Assembly: GCF_000016165.1 (NCBI RefSeq)
Contig: NC_009253.1
Span: 3,111,484-3,175,483, forward strand
DNA: 64,000 nucleotides
Source: Desulforamulus reducens MI-1
GTDB lineage: Bacteria; Bacillota; Desulfotomaculia; Desulfotomaculales; Desulfotomaculaceae
Reading direction: 5' to 3'
Shown here: piece after piece, positions 46,151-54,579 of the stretch
Layout of the letters: the number at the start of each line of letters is the position of its first letter
Position numbering within the stretch: position 1 is the first letter of the stretch
Notes under the pieces: model-generated
Databases searched by the model: none
What the model was told of the DNA's origin: nothing
What the model saw: the letters and a program-made list of their open reading frames with translations, nothing else
Translations under genes and position numbers: made by a program

Positions 46151-46470
46151 AAAAAATGCCTGTTAGACCTTCAGGCTGGTAAAAGAGTAGGTAGAAACTT
46201 TCTTTATCTAGATTGAGCGACTTTTGGAGCAGTGGAAACAGCGCTTAACGAAGTTGCGGTGGCGAAAATAGGTGAGCTCACAAGGATGTCGGTCTGGGCC
46301 CTGTGGGTACAAAAGCTTAAGCTGACTAAGGATGGTCAGAGGATAGCTTCCTATTTTCGTCCACAACAAGTTCTTGCAATGTTCAATAGGGAGACTTTGG
46401 GCGAACGAAGAATGAAATTACTAATAGGTAGATTTGATCAACAAGCTCAACACCTATTAGTCTTTTTTCA
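46151..46470 (+). other. Unassigned 320-bp region with its own terminator; possible ncRNA or gene relic
   Basis: It begins with a segment similar to the repeat at 17601-17665 (AGTAGG, TTTATCTAGA, GAGCGA). Nested inverted repeats follow near 46310-46350 (AGCTGACTAAGGATGGTCAG). It ends in CTAATAGGT (46421-46429) pairing with ACCTATTAG (46452-46460), then TCTTTTTTC. An open frame from GTG 46232 runs through that terminator and matches nothing I know. Confidence 0.4.
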
Positions 46471-46474
46471 AACA

Positions 46475-46783
46475 TTAAACGTACAGGTCTTCTTCACTTA
46501 TGGTTCTGGCAATTTGACCACCTTTTACAGCCTCTTCATAATCCACTTCATCCTCAAAATCTTCATCAATTAAGAATTGAATTGATACACCACAGGTATC
46601 CGCTATGAGATTTAATGCGTCCCATTCGGGGTAAAACTGTCCTTTTTCCAACTTTTGAACCCATTTTGAGGTTTCACCTATCTTAAAGGCAAGCATTTTT
46701 TGGGTAAAGTCCTGTCCACTTCTTTTGGATCTTTGTTCCCGAGCCTTCTTAACTTTGAGGCCTAATTCCTTTGAGCTATACAC
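46475..46783 (-). CDS. XRE-family helix-turn-helix regulator
   Basis: A 102-residue DNA-binding protein. The helix-turn-helix covers about residues 25-60 (FTQKMLAFKIGETSKWVQKL), with KGQFYPEWDALNLIADTCGV completing the five-helix domain. The acidic tail (FEDEVDYEEAVKGG) may interact with a partner. It stands alone, divergent from a ribbon-helix-helix gene 211 bp away. The target is unknown; the fold is as in phage-type and antitoxin-type repressors, and no toxin gene is next to it. Confidence 0.82.
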   Translation of the reverse strand: MYSSKELGLKVKKAREQRSKRSGQDFTQKMLAFKIGETSKWVQKLEKGQFYPEWDALNLIADTCGVSIQFLIDEDFEDEVDYEEAVKGGQIARTISEEDLYV

Positions 46784-46994
46784 TTGGTGATGCCTCCTTT
46801 CAAAATCCTAATTATATTATTTGTTTATGTTCCATAGGTATGAGTGGTAAATTTTCTAAAAATTTTACTGTTATTTTTATAACTATTTTGCCAATTTAGG
46901 TTATTTCATCCTGACAACCTTACATAAGATATACCATTAGAAAACCTACTTTAGTTTACACTGGGTCAACAAAACCAGAAAAGGAGGCGTCAGA

Positions 46995-47258
46995 ATGCGT
47001 AGACATAAAACGATAACCATTAGTATTCCTGAAGACCTAATTGAATATTTGGATAAAAAAATCACACAAATAAACAAAAGTTCCTTTGAAGAAACCAACC
47101 GTAGCCAATACATTCGTTTACTTATCAAAAAAGATATGTCCAATGTTATGGTTTCTGACAACAAAAAAGCAGTATCCCCAGAAGAAAGCAGCGATATTAT
47201 TCTATCAGATCTAGATTATTTTGATTCCCTGCTGGACATTGGCGGCTACAAACGCTAA
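46995..47258 (+). CDS. Ribbon-helix-helix (CopG-like) protein
   Basis: An 87-residue small regulator with N-terminal basic strand and two helices (RRHKTITISIPEDLIEYLDK, then NRSQYIRLLIKKDM). The C-terminal acidic part (SDIILSDLDYFDSLLD) is untypical and could bind a partner. The start ATG at 46995 follows AAAGGAGG. No toxin-like gene follows, so this is not an obvious antitoxin operon. The role is unknown. Confidence 0.78.
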   Translation: MRRHKTITISIPEDLIEYLDKKITQINKSSFEETNRSQYIRLLIKKDMSNVMVSDNKKAVSPEESSDIILSDLDYFDSLLDIGGYKR

Positions 47259-47350
47259 ATACATAACCCTATAGCGCACGAAATTTTAATAAAGTTGTCA
47301 TTTTTCAATGGCCTCCAAGTAGCATAATAGGCTAATATGCAAATAATAGA

Positions 47351-47388
47351 GGAAGGGCATACCCTAAGGTGCCCTTCCTTCTTTATTA
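47351..47388. terminator. Bidirectional terminator between RHH and SLH genes
   Basis: GGAAGGGCA (47351-47359) and TGCCCTTCC (47370-47378) form a perfect 9-bp stem, with TTCTTTATT on the plus side. It serves the convergent RHH and SLH genes. Confidence 0.75.
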
Positions 47389-49803
47389 TTTCACTTCCAA
47401 GGATTTAATTTTTCCATCTCTGAGTTCAATTTCTACATCTTTTCCTTCATAGTCATCCAGATCATCTTCGTCAATATCATCCCCATCATCATCTTCTAAA
47501 TCTGCATTATCGGCAAAATAAAGCTTGTGCTTGCCATTATCTTGTTTTAGATAGATATACGAGGAACTGGCACTATAAAGCTCTCCCTCAATTTCAATAT
47601 CTTCATCATCGGTTATCTTGATCTTTTCCACTTCGTCATCATCAATGGTGACTTCACATTCCGAGCCAATGAGGACTTCGTCTACATACAGATCCTTCCC
47701 ATCCCTTTGGATTTTAACATTCCTGGCTAGATCATAGGTTTTCGTACTTTTACCCTTGATGGTGATTTCATCGTCATCCAGTTTGGTAATGGTTCCTTCA
47801 TAATCACCACTGGAATCATCATCAGTAATTATGATGGTAATTACCTCATCATCATCATTATCAAAAATTAACTTTACATAATCTTTCTTATCAATTTGAT
47901 CAAATTTCCTGCTTTTACTTCCTTCATAGACATCCACATTTTTAGATACATCATAGGTTTTCTCTTTGCCACTTGAATTCTCAATGGTGATTCCCCAACT
48001 ACCCGAGTCATCTACTTCGGTAACCTTTCCCTTAACAATCTCAACATCCAAAATATCGATTCTGGTTACGTCATCATTCTTGTCTAACTTTAACTTAACA
48101 TAATCTCCTTTACGAATATCATCAAAATCTTTGCGTTTTCCGTCATCATAAACATCCACATCGTCGTCCACATCATAGGACTTATCGTCACCATTGGTTT
48201 TCTCAATGGTAATCTCTAAGGACCCAGAAGTGTCAAGTTCGGTAACTTCACCTTGGATAGCAGAGGAGGAGCCCCCTCCTTCTGTTAATCGTATGGTGGT
48301 TGCTTCATCCTTGCTGTTCAGTTCTATTTCTACAAATTCTTCCTTTTCTACCTCATCCCTGTCCAGGGAATCTCCATCCTTATCCTTTATCCTATAACCA
48401 CTGGCTAAAGAATAAGTGCGCTCATAACCATCCCCATCTTCAATGGTAATATCCGATGAGCTAATCCTAATAACATCACCAAAGACCTTTTTAGTTTCAT
48501 TCAAGGGTACAATACTGGATACGATACTGCCAACCTTCCCAATGGAAACCCTCTGACCCCTGGACATTTGAAGAAACGTTGTGCTGACATTTCTTTTATC
48601 AATTTCTTCACTGGTGCCATCATCATAGCGAACCGTAAAGTAATCTAAATACATGTTAACCACGTAGCCCTTGCGTCCGTTATCTGTAGATACACTGCTA
48701 AGGAGCTTAATTTCTGTAACACTGCCACCGGTTACTTTTATTTCAGCCCGAGCACCGCTGGTTAAAGCAGTTAAATCCTTTGTTGCACCACTTTGTGTAA
48801 TGCTTACAGAGCCTAACAGAGGATAAGAGTTCAATGTTCCTGTATCTGGTTGGAATGATAACATCCACTGATTGCCACTTATTAATCCCTTAATAGTACC
48901 CGTATAGGTTGTAGTAACAGATACAGTCCCGTTACTCTGGTTTGACTTGGTATTAGCTATGTAGACCACTTTACCTGTGGCATCAATAACTACCCTTATA
49001 TTTTCATTTACCTTTAAAGACCCTGCCGAAATTTTCTTACCATCCCAGTAGTAAAGGGAATCAGCCTGTAAATTCAGCGTGACCGTCTGGCCACCCTTTA
49101 AGACAGTGATTTTCTGACCCGTTGCATCAACTTGTGTCAGTTTAGCCATATAATATTTGCCGGCATTGGGGTTAATCTTGCCATTTTCAAACAATCGGGA
49201 AATAATGGCCGCCATTTCAGCCCTTGTTACACTGGCATTGGGATCAAAGGTATTATCCGGACGGCCCGACATAACGCCATGCTTCACAGCAGCAGCCACA
49301 TAGGACTGCAGACTGGAAGGAATTTTAGACTTGTCTTTAAAATTTAGCTGGTAACCATCCGCACTTAATTTTAAAGCATTGGCAAAAAGTACTGCTACCT
49401 CTGCCCTACTGGCTGAATTCTTAGGCTTCATACTGGGAATTCCAGCCTTTGATATGTAGCCCTTATCAGCCGCAAAGGCTACATTCTTTTTAGCCCATTC
49501 GGGAAAATCCTTTGGGAAGTTATAGCCACCCGCAGACATACTATAGTTGTCTGCCTCTGCTCGATGTCCCATGGCACGGTTTAGAAAAACAATGACTTCC
49601 AACTGGGAAACGGGCGCCTTGGGGTCAAATATACCCTGTCCCCTGCCGCCTACCAAGTCCGCAGCACTGCATTCCGCCACAGATTGTTCCCACCACTTGC
49701 CTGTGGTATCCCTATAAAGGTGCGAGGATGCCGCCCAGGCATAGGTGCTGGTTAACAAGGAAAAAACTAAGATCAATACGAATAGGTGTCTTCTCCCTTT
49801 CAA
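47386..49803 (-). CDS. SLH-domain surface protein with acidic repeat region
   Basis: An 805-residue exported protein. A signal peptide (RRHLFVLILVFSLLTSTYAWA, cut near residue 24) is followed by three S-layer homology domains at about 28-80, 95-145 and 155-207, which anchor to cell-wall polymer. The rest has many beta-rich units of about 70 residues. In the last 300 residues units such as GEVTELDTSGSLEITIE and GKVTEVDDSGSWGITIEN are followed by YDVDDDVDVY-type and DYVKLK-type segments, very rich in Asp. The acidic repeats could bind calcium. The start is TTG, 7 nt after AAGGAGG. The partner or ligand is unknown. Confidence 0.9.
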   Translation of the reverse strand: MKGRRHLFVLILVFSLLTSTYAWAASSHLYRDTTGKWWEQSVAECSAADLVGGRGQGIFDPKAPVSQLEVIVFLNRAMGHRAEADNYSMSAGGYNFPKDFPEWAKKNVAFAADKGYISKAGIPSMKPKNSASRAEVAVLFANALKLSADGYQLNFKDKSKIPSSLQSYVAAAVKHGVMSGRPDNTFDPNASVTRAEMAAIISRLFENGKINPNAGKYYMAKLTQVDATGQKITVLKGGQTVTLNLQADSLYYWDGKKISAGSLKVNENIRVVIDATGKVVYIANTKSNQSNGTVSVTTTYTGTIKGLISGNQWMLSFQPDTGTLNSYPLLGSVSITQSGATKDLTALTSGARAEIKVTGGSVTEIKLLSSVSTDNGRKGYVVNMYLDYFTVRYDDGTSEEIDKRNVSTTFLQMSRGQRVSIGKVGSIVSSIVPLNETKKVFGDVIRISSSDITIEDGDGYERTYSLASGYRIKDKDGDSLDRDEVEKEEFVEIELNSKDEATTIRLTEGGGSSSAIQGEVTELDTSGSLEITIEKTNGDDKSYDVDDDVDVYDDGKRKDFDDIRKGDYVKLKLDKNDDVTRIDILDVEIVKGKVTEVDDSGSWGITIENSSGKEKTYDVSKNVDVYEGSKSRKFDQIDKKDYVKLIFDNDDDEVITIIITDDDSSGDYEGTITKLDDDEITIKGKSTKTYDLARNVKIQRDGKDLYVDEVLIGSECEVTIDDDEVEKIKITDDEDIEIEGELYSASSSYIYLKQDNGKHKLYFADNADLEDDDGDDIDEDDLDDYEGKDVEIELRDGKIKSLEVK

Positions 49804-49818
49804 GATAATACCTCCTTG

Positions 49819-49873
49819 GTTGGACCAGGCGGATGCCTATTGGGGGGCACGACAGGTATCCGACTGGACCAAC
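49819..49873 (-). promoter_or_regulatory. Long hairpin in the SLH gene leader
   Basis: On the minus strand GTTGGTCCAG (49864-49873) pairs with CTGGTCCAAC (49819-49828) with a single mismatch. A second helix, CGGAT/ATCCG, lies inside. The ribosome site (49811-49817) lies 2 bp after the hairpin, so folding might affect initiation or stabilise the mRNA. Confidence 0.45.
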
Positions 49874-50004
49874 ATGTTTTTATATTTATGACTGTCTATC
49901 TAATCATTTCGTTACAAAAAACATAATTCCTGTACCAAAAATGGAAAATAAATACCATTATGCTAAGGAATGCCTGAAAAATAATACTAACTATGGAAGG
50001 ATAA

Positions 50005-50029
50005 AAAACCGACACACCTTGGGTCGGTT
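50005..50029 (-). terminator. Terminator of HAD-family gene
   Basis: AACCGAC (50007-50013) and GTCGGTT (50023-50029) form a stem followed on the minus strand by TTTTATCC. It overlaps the stop codon. Confidence 0.7.
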
Positions 50030-50592
50030 TAGGGACAGAACCTATGATTTTTTACGAAGCTATAAATTTCTTGCCAGGATTTGCATCGAATTCCCTGCCA
50101 TGGCCAATGTCGGTTGTGGGGAGCATCAAACAAGATTATGGGAATCCCTCCCCCATTTAATTGGTAAGCATTATGAATATTATCCTCAACCATCAACTTT
50201 ACACCAAGCTGCTGGCAAATTTCCAATTTATTATGGGAATCTAACAGATGCAGCCCGGTGAAAGGTATTTCCTTCTCCTGCAACCACTTCTCTGTAGCCC
50301 CTTGATATCTGGGACTTCGGGCAGTAATAATATGAACTTCCCATCCCTCCAGAACCAGTTTATGGATGGATTCACTGGCAAAGGAAATTATCGGACTCTT
50401 TATAATAATTTCCTCTTCCTTCTCTTCCATTAGTTGAATAAATTGCTCTTCTTTTATGTTATAAACCTCACAGAGGTTGTATTGATAAATTTCTTCACCA
50501 CATAAATCCTTGCTACAATAATGGTTCATTGTTTGTACAAGCAATTCAAGGTTATCAGCAATGGTCCCATCTAGATCTATCCCAATTCTCAT
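50029..50592 (-). CDS. HAD-superfamily 5'-nucleotidase-like protein
   Basis: A 187-residue hydrolase resembling the NT5C-type putative nucleotidases. The HAD nucleophile motif is IGIDLDGTIADN at residues 3-14. The second motif Thr is in HIITARSPRY near residue 90, and the acidic third motif is MVEDNIHNA near residue 135. The substrate is probably a nucleotide monophosphate, but related proteins are poorly characterised. The start ATG at 50590-50592 lacks a strong ribosome site. It stands alone with its own terminator. Confidence 0.78.
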   Translation of the reverse strand: MRIGIDLDGTIADNLELLVQTMNHYCSKDLCGEEIYQYNLCEVYNIKEEQFIQLMEEKEEEIIIKSPIISFASESIHKLVLEGWEVHIITARSPRYQGATEKWLQEKEIPFTGLHLLDSHNKLEICQQLGVKLMVEDNIHNAYQLNGGGIPIILFDAPHNRHWPWQGIRCKSWQEIYSFVKNHRFCP

Positions 50593-50768
50593 GATCTCTT
50601 TCAGCCCCTTTTAGAGAATTCATATCAAGAAGTATAACGATAAACTTTCCCCTGCGTCAAATCCTAATTAAGAACTTAGATGGTAATTTGGAAATTTTTA
50701 TACCCCTAAGTACTATTTTCCTTTTTACTGGGCATAATAAAAAAAACAATACATAAGAGGTGTAAAAT

Positions 50769-51062
50769 ATGAACATTTCTCCTGGAGAGCGAACCATCTA
50801 TGCTTTCTTTAATGATCGAGTGGCTGCCCGTAGTGCAGCCGAAGCACTTCAAGAAGCAGGCTTTGAACTTCCCTTTGTGGATCGACTAGATCGACATACA
50901 AGTGCAGATTTTCTTGAAGCATCCACCCTTCACCCCGAAGGTTTTGGGGAACAACTCGGGGAAGTTGATTTTAACCAAGGATTCTTCTTTACATTAAAGA
51001 CAAAGGATGATCTTATTAATAAAGCCATTGGTATTATTCAGAAACACGAAGGCTTTGTTTAA
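50769..51062 (+). CDS. Hypothetical small protein, 97 residues
   Basis: A soluble protein that begins MNISPGERTIYAFFNDRVAA and goes on RSAAEALQEAGFELPFVDRL. The opening alternation of strand and helix with an Ala-rich helix resembles small ferredoxin-like or GsiB/YflT-type alpha-beta folds, but I do not recognise the family. It has no cysteines and no membrane segment. The ATG at 50769 follows AGAGGTG. It stands alone; a short GGGGCTCC-type hairpin follows the stop. Confidence 0.65.
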   Translation: MNISPGERTIYAFFNDRVAARSAAEALQEAGFELPFVDRLDRHTSADFLEASTLHPEGFGEQLGEVDFNQGFFFTLKTKDDLINKAIGIIQKHEGFV

Positions 51063-51212
51063 TATTTTAGGGGCTCCAGGCAGCCCCTTTTTGCTTGCAA
51101 TAACATGTAAAAATATGTCATAAATGTAAACTAACATAACTATACCCTCACATTTCCTGTCACCTTGCATAGAATATAAAAGAATATAAATAATGCAAGG
51201 GGGTCTGTTCTT

Positions 51213-51791
51213 ATGACCAAGGATGAAAAAGAATTAACTGAGGCCACTGAAGATACCGTCTCTTCTACCTCATTTATTAAGAGACGTGGCCTATTAAAGG
51301 AATTTGAAGCCTTTACTCTGGAGCCCAGCAATACTAGCGGTGCAATTTCACTTCCACTTAACACAACGCCCACAACCATTGCTTCGTTAACAGGTGAAAA
51401 TGTACTTTGTATAGATGATGAATGTGATCGAGTTTGCTTAACCTGTACAGTAGGTTGGGAAGCAATCTCAAATGCCAATGGCGAAGGACGGCAAGCTGAC
51501 AAGGTGGATGTATTATTCAAAATCTTTCGAGGGAACCCTATGGCAGGGGAAATGATTTTTAGCTGTCGACAAAGTGCCAATGCCACAGAGGAAAATTTCC
51601 AAACCACAACCTTTACACATGTTGATTTACCCTTTGCCAAAAAGGTTCATAATCCTTGCGAAGATGACCTTTGCCATTGTGCCCCCACAGTGCCTTATTT
51701 CGTCACGGCTGAACTCCCTGTGGGCGGGCAGGCCAATGTAATTGGCCCCATTACTTTCACAGGTTCACAAATTGCCCAAAACCCAAGATAA
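51213..51791 (+). CDS. Hypothetical Cys-containing protein, 192 residues
   Basis: A protein with no signal peptide or membrane helix. Two cysteine groups are seen: VLCIDDECDRVCLTCTVGWE (four Cys) and PCEDDLCHCAPT (three Cys). The rest is Thr- and Ala-rich and probably beta-structured, ending VIGPITFTGSQIAQNP. The ATG at 51213 follows AAGGGGG. The cysteine spacing could allow metal binding or cross-linking, as in some spore-surface proteins; this is a guess from composition. I do not recognise the family. It faces a YmaF gene across a terminator. Confidence 0.65.
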   Translation: MTKDEKELTEATEDTVSSTSFIKRRGLLKEFEAFTLEPSNTSGAISLPLNTTPTTIASLTGENVLCIDDECDRVCLTCTVGWEAISNANGEGRQADKVDVLFKIFRGNPMAGEMIFSCRQSANATEENFQTTTFTHVDLPFAKKVHNPCEDDLCHCAPTVPYFVTAELPVGGQANVIGPITFTGSQIAQNPR

Positions 51792-51793
51792 AA

Positions 51794-51836
51794 CAAAACC
51801 CGGGCGGTATCAAACCGCTCGGTGTTTTGTTTTATC
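51794..51836. terminator. Bidirectional terminator between convergent genes
   Basis: AACAAAACCCGGGCGGT (left arm) pairs with ACCGCTCGGTGTTTTGTT (right arm) with a few mismatches around a 5-nt loop, and T-rich sequence lies on both sides. It serves the Cys-containing gene and the YmaF gene. Confidence 0.75.
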
Positions 51837-52181
51837 AACTATGACAGTATCTATCAAATAACTCTTTCTGTTTTGCTTCATTAAATCGTCGTTCCCAACA
51901 GGGATGGCTGGCCCGGTTTCAACCCCAAGTTCATGGAAGTGGTTGAAAAAGAAATCCGTATTCACTAGAATTGCATGCACATGGCTGTCGCCTTTGGGGA
52001 TTTCCTCACTGGTTACACCGGCAAAACGATGATTATGCCTTAACTCACCTTGTACTGCTAATTGGGTGCTGCCTAAAAACTCATGCACATGTGTCTGTAC
52101 GGAAGGGGTCATACCCTTCGTACAAGAATCCTTTACACCATCCATTATGTTATCAAAGTATTCTTTTTCATATTTATTCAT
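51810..52181 (-). CDS. YmaF-family protein, second copy
   Basis: A 123-residue histidine-rich protein. From the ATG at 52179-52181 (MNKYEKEYFDNIMDGVKDSC), it carries HVHEFLGSTQLAV, HNHRFAGVTSEE, SHVHAILVNTD and NHFHELGVETGPA, the HxH-x(n) pattern of the YmaF family. It differs from the protein at 31469-31804 in having a helical N-terminus and a basic tail. The function is unknown; divalent metal binding is plausible. The open frame extends 38 codons upstream without homology. It ends in a bidirectional terminator. Confidence 0.82.
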   Translation of the reverse strand: MNKYEKEYFDNIMDGVKDSCTKGMTPSVQTHVHEFLGSTQLAVQGELRHNHRFAGVTSEEIPKGDSHVHAILVNTDFFFNHFHELGVETGPAIPVGNDDLMKQNRKSYLIDTVIVDKTKHRAV

Positions 52182-52216
52182 ATGAAACCTTCTTGCTTTG
52201 ATACCATAATATGTAA

Positions 52217-52333
52217 CTAGCGGGAGCTTGTTACAATAAAATGATACAATGTAATTTTTTGATAGATTTTTGAATACTCCTCTATGATATTCCACTCTAC
52301 TTGCCGTATCATGGTAACTAGCTTATGGGACAT
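52217..52333 (-). CDS. Possible small ORF, 38 residues
   Basis: It reads MSHKLVTMIRQVEWNIIEEY and continues SKIYQKITLYHFIVTSSR, with a GAGGAG site 5 nt before the ATG at 52331-52333. It lies 35 bp upstream of the second YmaF gene in another frame. It could be a real leader peptide, a relic or chance. The rest of 52182-52450 shows no gene. Confidence 0.3.
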   Translation of the reverse strand: MSHKLVTMIRQVEWNIIEEYSKIYQKITLYHFIVTSSR

Positions 52334-52439
52334 GATATCTCCTCGTAGGTATCCGTCATGGTAGGGAAAGTGGTTTCAAAAATATGATCACCTGTCTTAT
52401 TGGACAGCATTTTATAAAACTCATAAACTTTGCACTAAA

Positions 52440-52483
52440 CAAAATAACAAAACTGAACTCCCAGTTATTCTAAAAGTTCAGTT
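52440..52483 (-). terminator. Terminator of chemoreceptor remnant
   Basis: AACTGAACT (52451-52459) and AGTTCAGTT (52475-52483) form a perfect 9-bp stem, followed on the minus strand by TTGTTATTTTG. Confidence 0.6.
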
Positions 52484-52525
52484 AAGGTAATATATTTTAA
52501 ATCTTAAACTTGTCAACTATAACAT

Positions 52526-53690
52526 TTAAGTCTTGGCTAGTGCCTCTGCAGATGCAGCTACCTCTTGCATTGCGGCAGTTTGTTCCTCTGTAGCTACTGC
52601 CACGTTCTGAACCCCAGCCATAATTTGTTCAGTTGTAAAAGCAACTTCTTCAATCTGTGCAGTTAGTCCCTGAACAGAATTGATAATCTCTCTAAATTTC
52701 TGTCCTACATCTTGGGCAACTAAATTTCCTGAATCAACCTGCTTCACACCTTCAGACATTGTAGTTACTGCTTTTTGAGACTCCTGTTGAATATCGCTAA
52801 TCAAGTCTTTGATTTCTTGCGCTGAACCAGCAGACTGCTCTGCCAACTTTCGAACTTCCTCTGCCACTACCGCAAAGCCCCGCCCCTGCTCTCCTGCTCT
52901 GGCTGCCTCAATGGCAGCATTAAGAGCTAGTAGGTTTGTCTGTTCAGCTATGTTGTTTATTATTTCTACAATATGGCTAATCTCTTGCGACTTGTTGCTT
53001 AATGTCGCAATTACACCTGCTATTTCTTGGCTAGTGTTAGATATTAATTGCATTTGGCCAGTTAATTTCCCAATACCTTCACTCCCTACACCAGCTAGAG
53101 TAGTTGTATCCTGAGACTTATTAGATATATCCTGAATACTAGTAGTGATTGATCCACTGAGGCAGATACTTGAGACATATTAGAAGCAGTTGTCATCGCA
53201 ATTCCCGTGGTTTGTTGAGAACTGGAGTTTAACTGCTGTGCTGTTTCACTAACCACAGAAGCACCCTTGTTGATCTCCAGCATGATCGTTCTTAGATTGT
53301 AGATGAATTTGTTTACGTAATCGGCAAGTTCCCCTGTCTCATCCTTACTGTTTATGTCTATTTTTTGCGCCAAGTCACCGTCGTTTTCAGCAATATCTGC
53401 CAGCTTGTTTTTAAGTGTATTAATAGGTTTAATTATTTGACTGATAAAAATAATAGCTAAGAAAAGTGAAATACCTGTTACAGCAATTATAAAGAATAAC
53501 ATTTCATTTCGAACAGTGTTATTTCGTGCAGTTTGGCTCTTCTCCATATCTGATGTTCTAGCTGTAACAACCTCTTGGATCTGTTTAACCAGACCATCCA
53601 TTGCATCTGTAGGTGCACGGTCCATTCCTTTTACCAGTATTATCCTGTATTCTATTATTTTGTTATCAAATTCGATAATAGTATAAAAAT
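52526..53690 (-). pseudogene. Methyl-accepting chemotaxis protein, truncated and frameshifted
   Basis: Two overlapping frames make one receptor. The 5' part (53095-53690) holds the end of a sensor region, one membrane helix (MLFFIIAVTGISLFLAIIFI), a HAMP domain and the first signalling helix. A 1-base frameshift near 53140 moves the frame to the 3' part (to 52526). There the tip [20 protein letters not shown] is intact, and in-frame [20 protein letters not shown] joins the two. A stop near 53690 precedes the sensor remnant, so the first membrane helix and most of the ligand domain are lost. Non-functional. Confidence 0.82.
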
Positions 53691-53723
53691 TCCTTTAAAA
53701 CTCTTTACGCGAAGAATAATTAA

Positions 53724-53765
53724 AAAACAAGGCTTCACAGGCCAAACCTGCGAAGCCTTGTTTTC
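53724..53765 (-). terminator. Terminator of tRNA-Thr(CGU)
   Basis: AACAAGGCTTCACAGG (53726-53741) pairs with CCTGCGAAGCCTTGTT (53747-53762) with one mismatch, followed on the minus strand by a T-run. Confidence 0.8.
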
Positions 53766-53767
53766 AT

Positions 53768-53843
53768 TGGAGCCGACGATGGGATTTGAACCCACGACCT
53801 GCTGATTACGAATCAGCTGCTCTACCAACTGAGCCACGTCGGC
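53768..53843 (-). tRNA. tRNA-Thr (anticodon CGU)
   Basis: A 76-nt gene with acceptor GCCGACG/CGTCGGC, D-arm GGCTCAGTTGGTAGAGC, anticodon loop of GATTCGTAATC with CGT, T-arm GTGGGTTCAAATCCCAT and an encoded CCA. Its own promoter lies just upstream: TTGCAT (53881-53886), 17 bp, TAGTAT (53858-53863). Confidence 0.95.
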
Positions 53844-53857
53844 TTAACTCAATAGCT

Positions 53858-53886
53858 ATACTACCAAAGACTTACGAAGAATGCAA
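53858..53886 (-). promoter_or_regulatory. SigA-type promoter of tRNA-Thr(CGU)
   Basis: TTGCAT (53881-53886) and TAGTAT (53858-53863) on the minus strand are separated by exactly 17 bp, with the tRNA 14 bp downstream. Confidence 0.65.
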
Positions 53887-53916
53887 GTATATTCAGATAA
53901 TATCCGTAGACAAATA

Positions 53917-53948
53917 AAAAAGAGACCCTGCAATGCAAGATCCTCTTT
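53917..53948 (-). terminator. Terminator after tRNA-Thr(GGU)
   Basis: AAAGAG (53919-53924) pairs with CTCTTT (53943-53948), with an inner TGCA/TGCA helix, followed on the minus strand by TTTTATTTG. It separates the Val-Thr unit from the tRNA-Thr(CGU) unit. Confidence 0.65.
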
Positions 53949-53949
53949 G

Positions 53950-54025
53950 TGGAGCTGCTAACCGGGATTGAACCGGTGACCTTATCCTTACCAAGGATAC
54001 GCTCTACCTACTGAGCTATAGCAGC
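53950..54025 (-). tRNA. tRNA-Thr (anticodon GGU)
   Basis: A 76-nt gene with acceptor GCTGCTA/TAGCAGC, D-arm AGCTCAGTAGGTAGAGC, anticodon GGT in TATCCTTGGTAAGGATA, T-arm CCGGTTCAATCCCGG and CCA. It lies 4 bp after tRNA-Val on the same transcript. Confidence 0.95.
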
Positions 54026-54029
54026 ATAA

Positions 54030-54105
<76 letters not shown>

Positions 54106-54118
54106 ATCGACATGAATT

Positions 54119-54147
54119 ATGTTAACAGAAATAAATCTTCAAGTCAA
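54119..54147 (-). promoter_or_regulatory. SigA-type promoter of tRNA-Val-Thr(GGU) unit
   Basis: TTGACT (54142-54147) and TAACAT (54119-54124) on the minus strand are 17 bp apart. The -10 region reads TGTTAACATA, as in the divergent unit. Confidence 0.75.
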
Positions 54148-54572
54148 TAAAAATATCCTTGGGATTTTTTATATTCTTTAAGGACATGTTTCCTGGAGGT
54201 ATTGAATTTAACTTATCTGTTTTTTCAAACTCTACTAAAGGTACTAAAAGCGAAGTTTATTATTAAAGATTATTTAAAATATCAACATTGTGAGTAAAGG
54301 GACAAAATGCGTTCATATGTTCGCAACCTACTATAAACATGTCAAATTAGAATTTATTTGGATCATTCTCTGTACATTGTTCATCAGAACTTAGCTTATC
54401 CTACATTTAGGGTTATCATTAGACAAAGCCCTTCGTTTGTCCACCTGTGGCTTAGACGTTTATGAACTTAACAGACTATTAAGGATTCTAATATTGTAGA
54501 AGGCCCTGCGGAATAAGATACTGTTTATGGTTATTTTTAAATTCAAGCTGCAAAAACATTAAAATTATGCAA
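54148..54572. other. AT-rich spacer between divergent tRNA units
   Basis: About 425 bp with no reading frame of note, no terminator and no recognisable family. It is bounded by the two tRNA promoters. Confidence 0.5.
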
Positions 54573-54579
54573 AAACATG

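Noticed and set aside
46232-46573. 113-codon plus-strand frame as a gene
   Set aside because: It crosses a terminator-like hairpin and overlaps the XRE gene on the other strand; no recognisable protein.
46475-47258. Toxin-antitoxin pair from XRE and RHH genes
   Set aside because: The two are divergent, 211 bp apart, and both look like DNA-binding proteins; no toxin partner is adjacent to either.
49833-50261. 142-codon plus-strand open frame
   Set aside because: It runs through the HAD gene terminator and is antisense to its 3' end. No motif or ribosome site.
51140-51640. 166-codon minus-strand open frame
   Set aside because: It is antisense to the Cys-patterned gene at 51213-51791. The plus-strand gene has a ribosome site and terminator; this one has neither.
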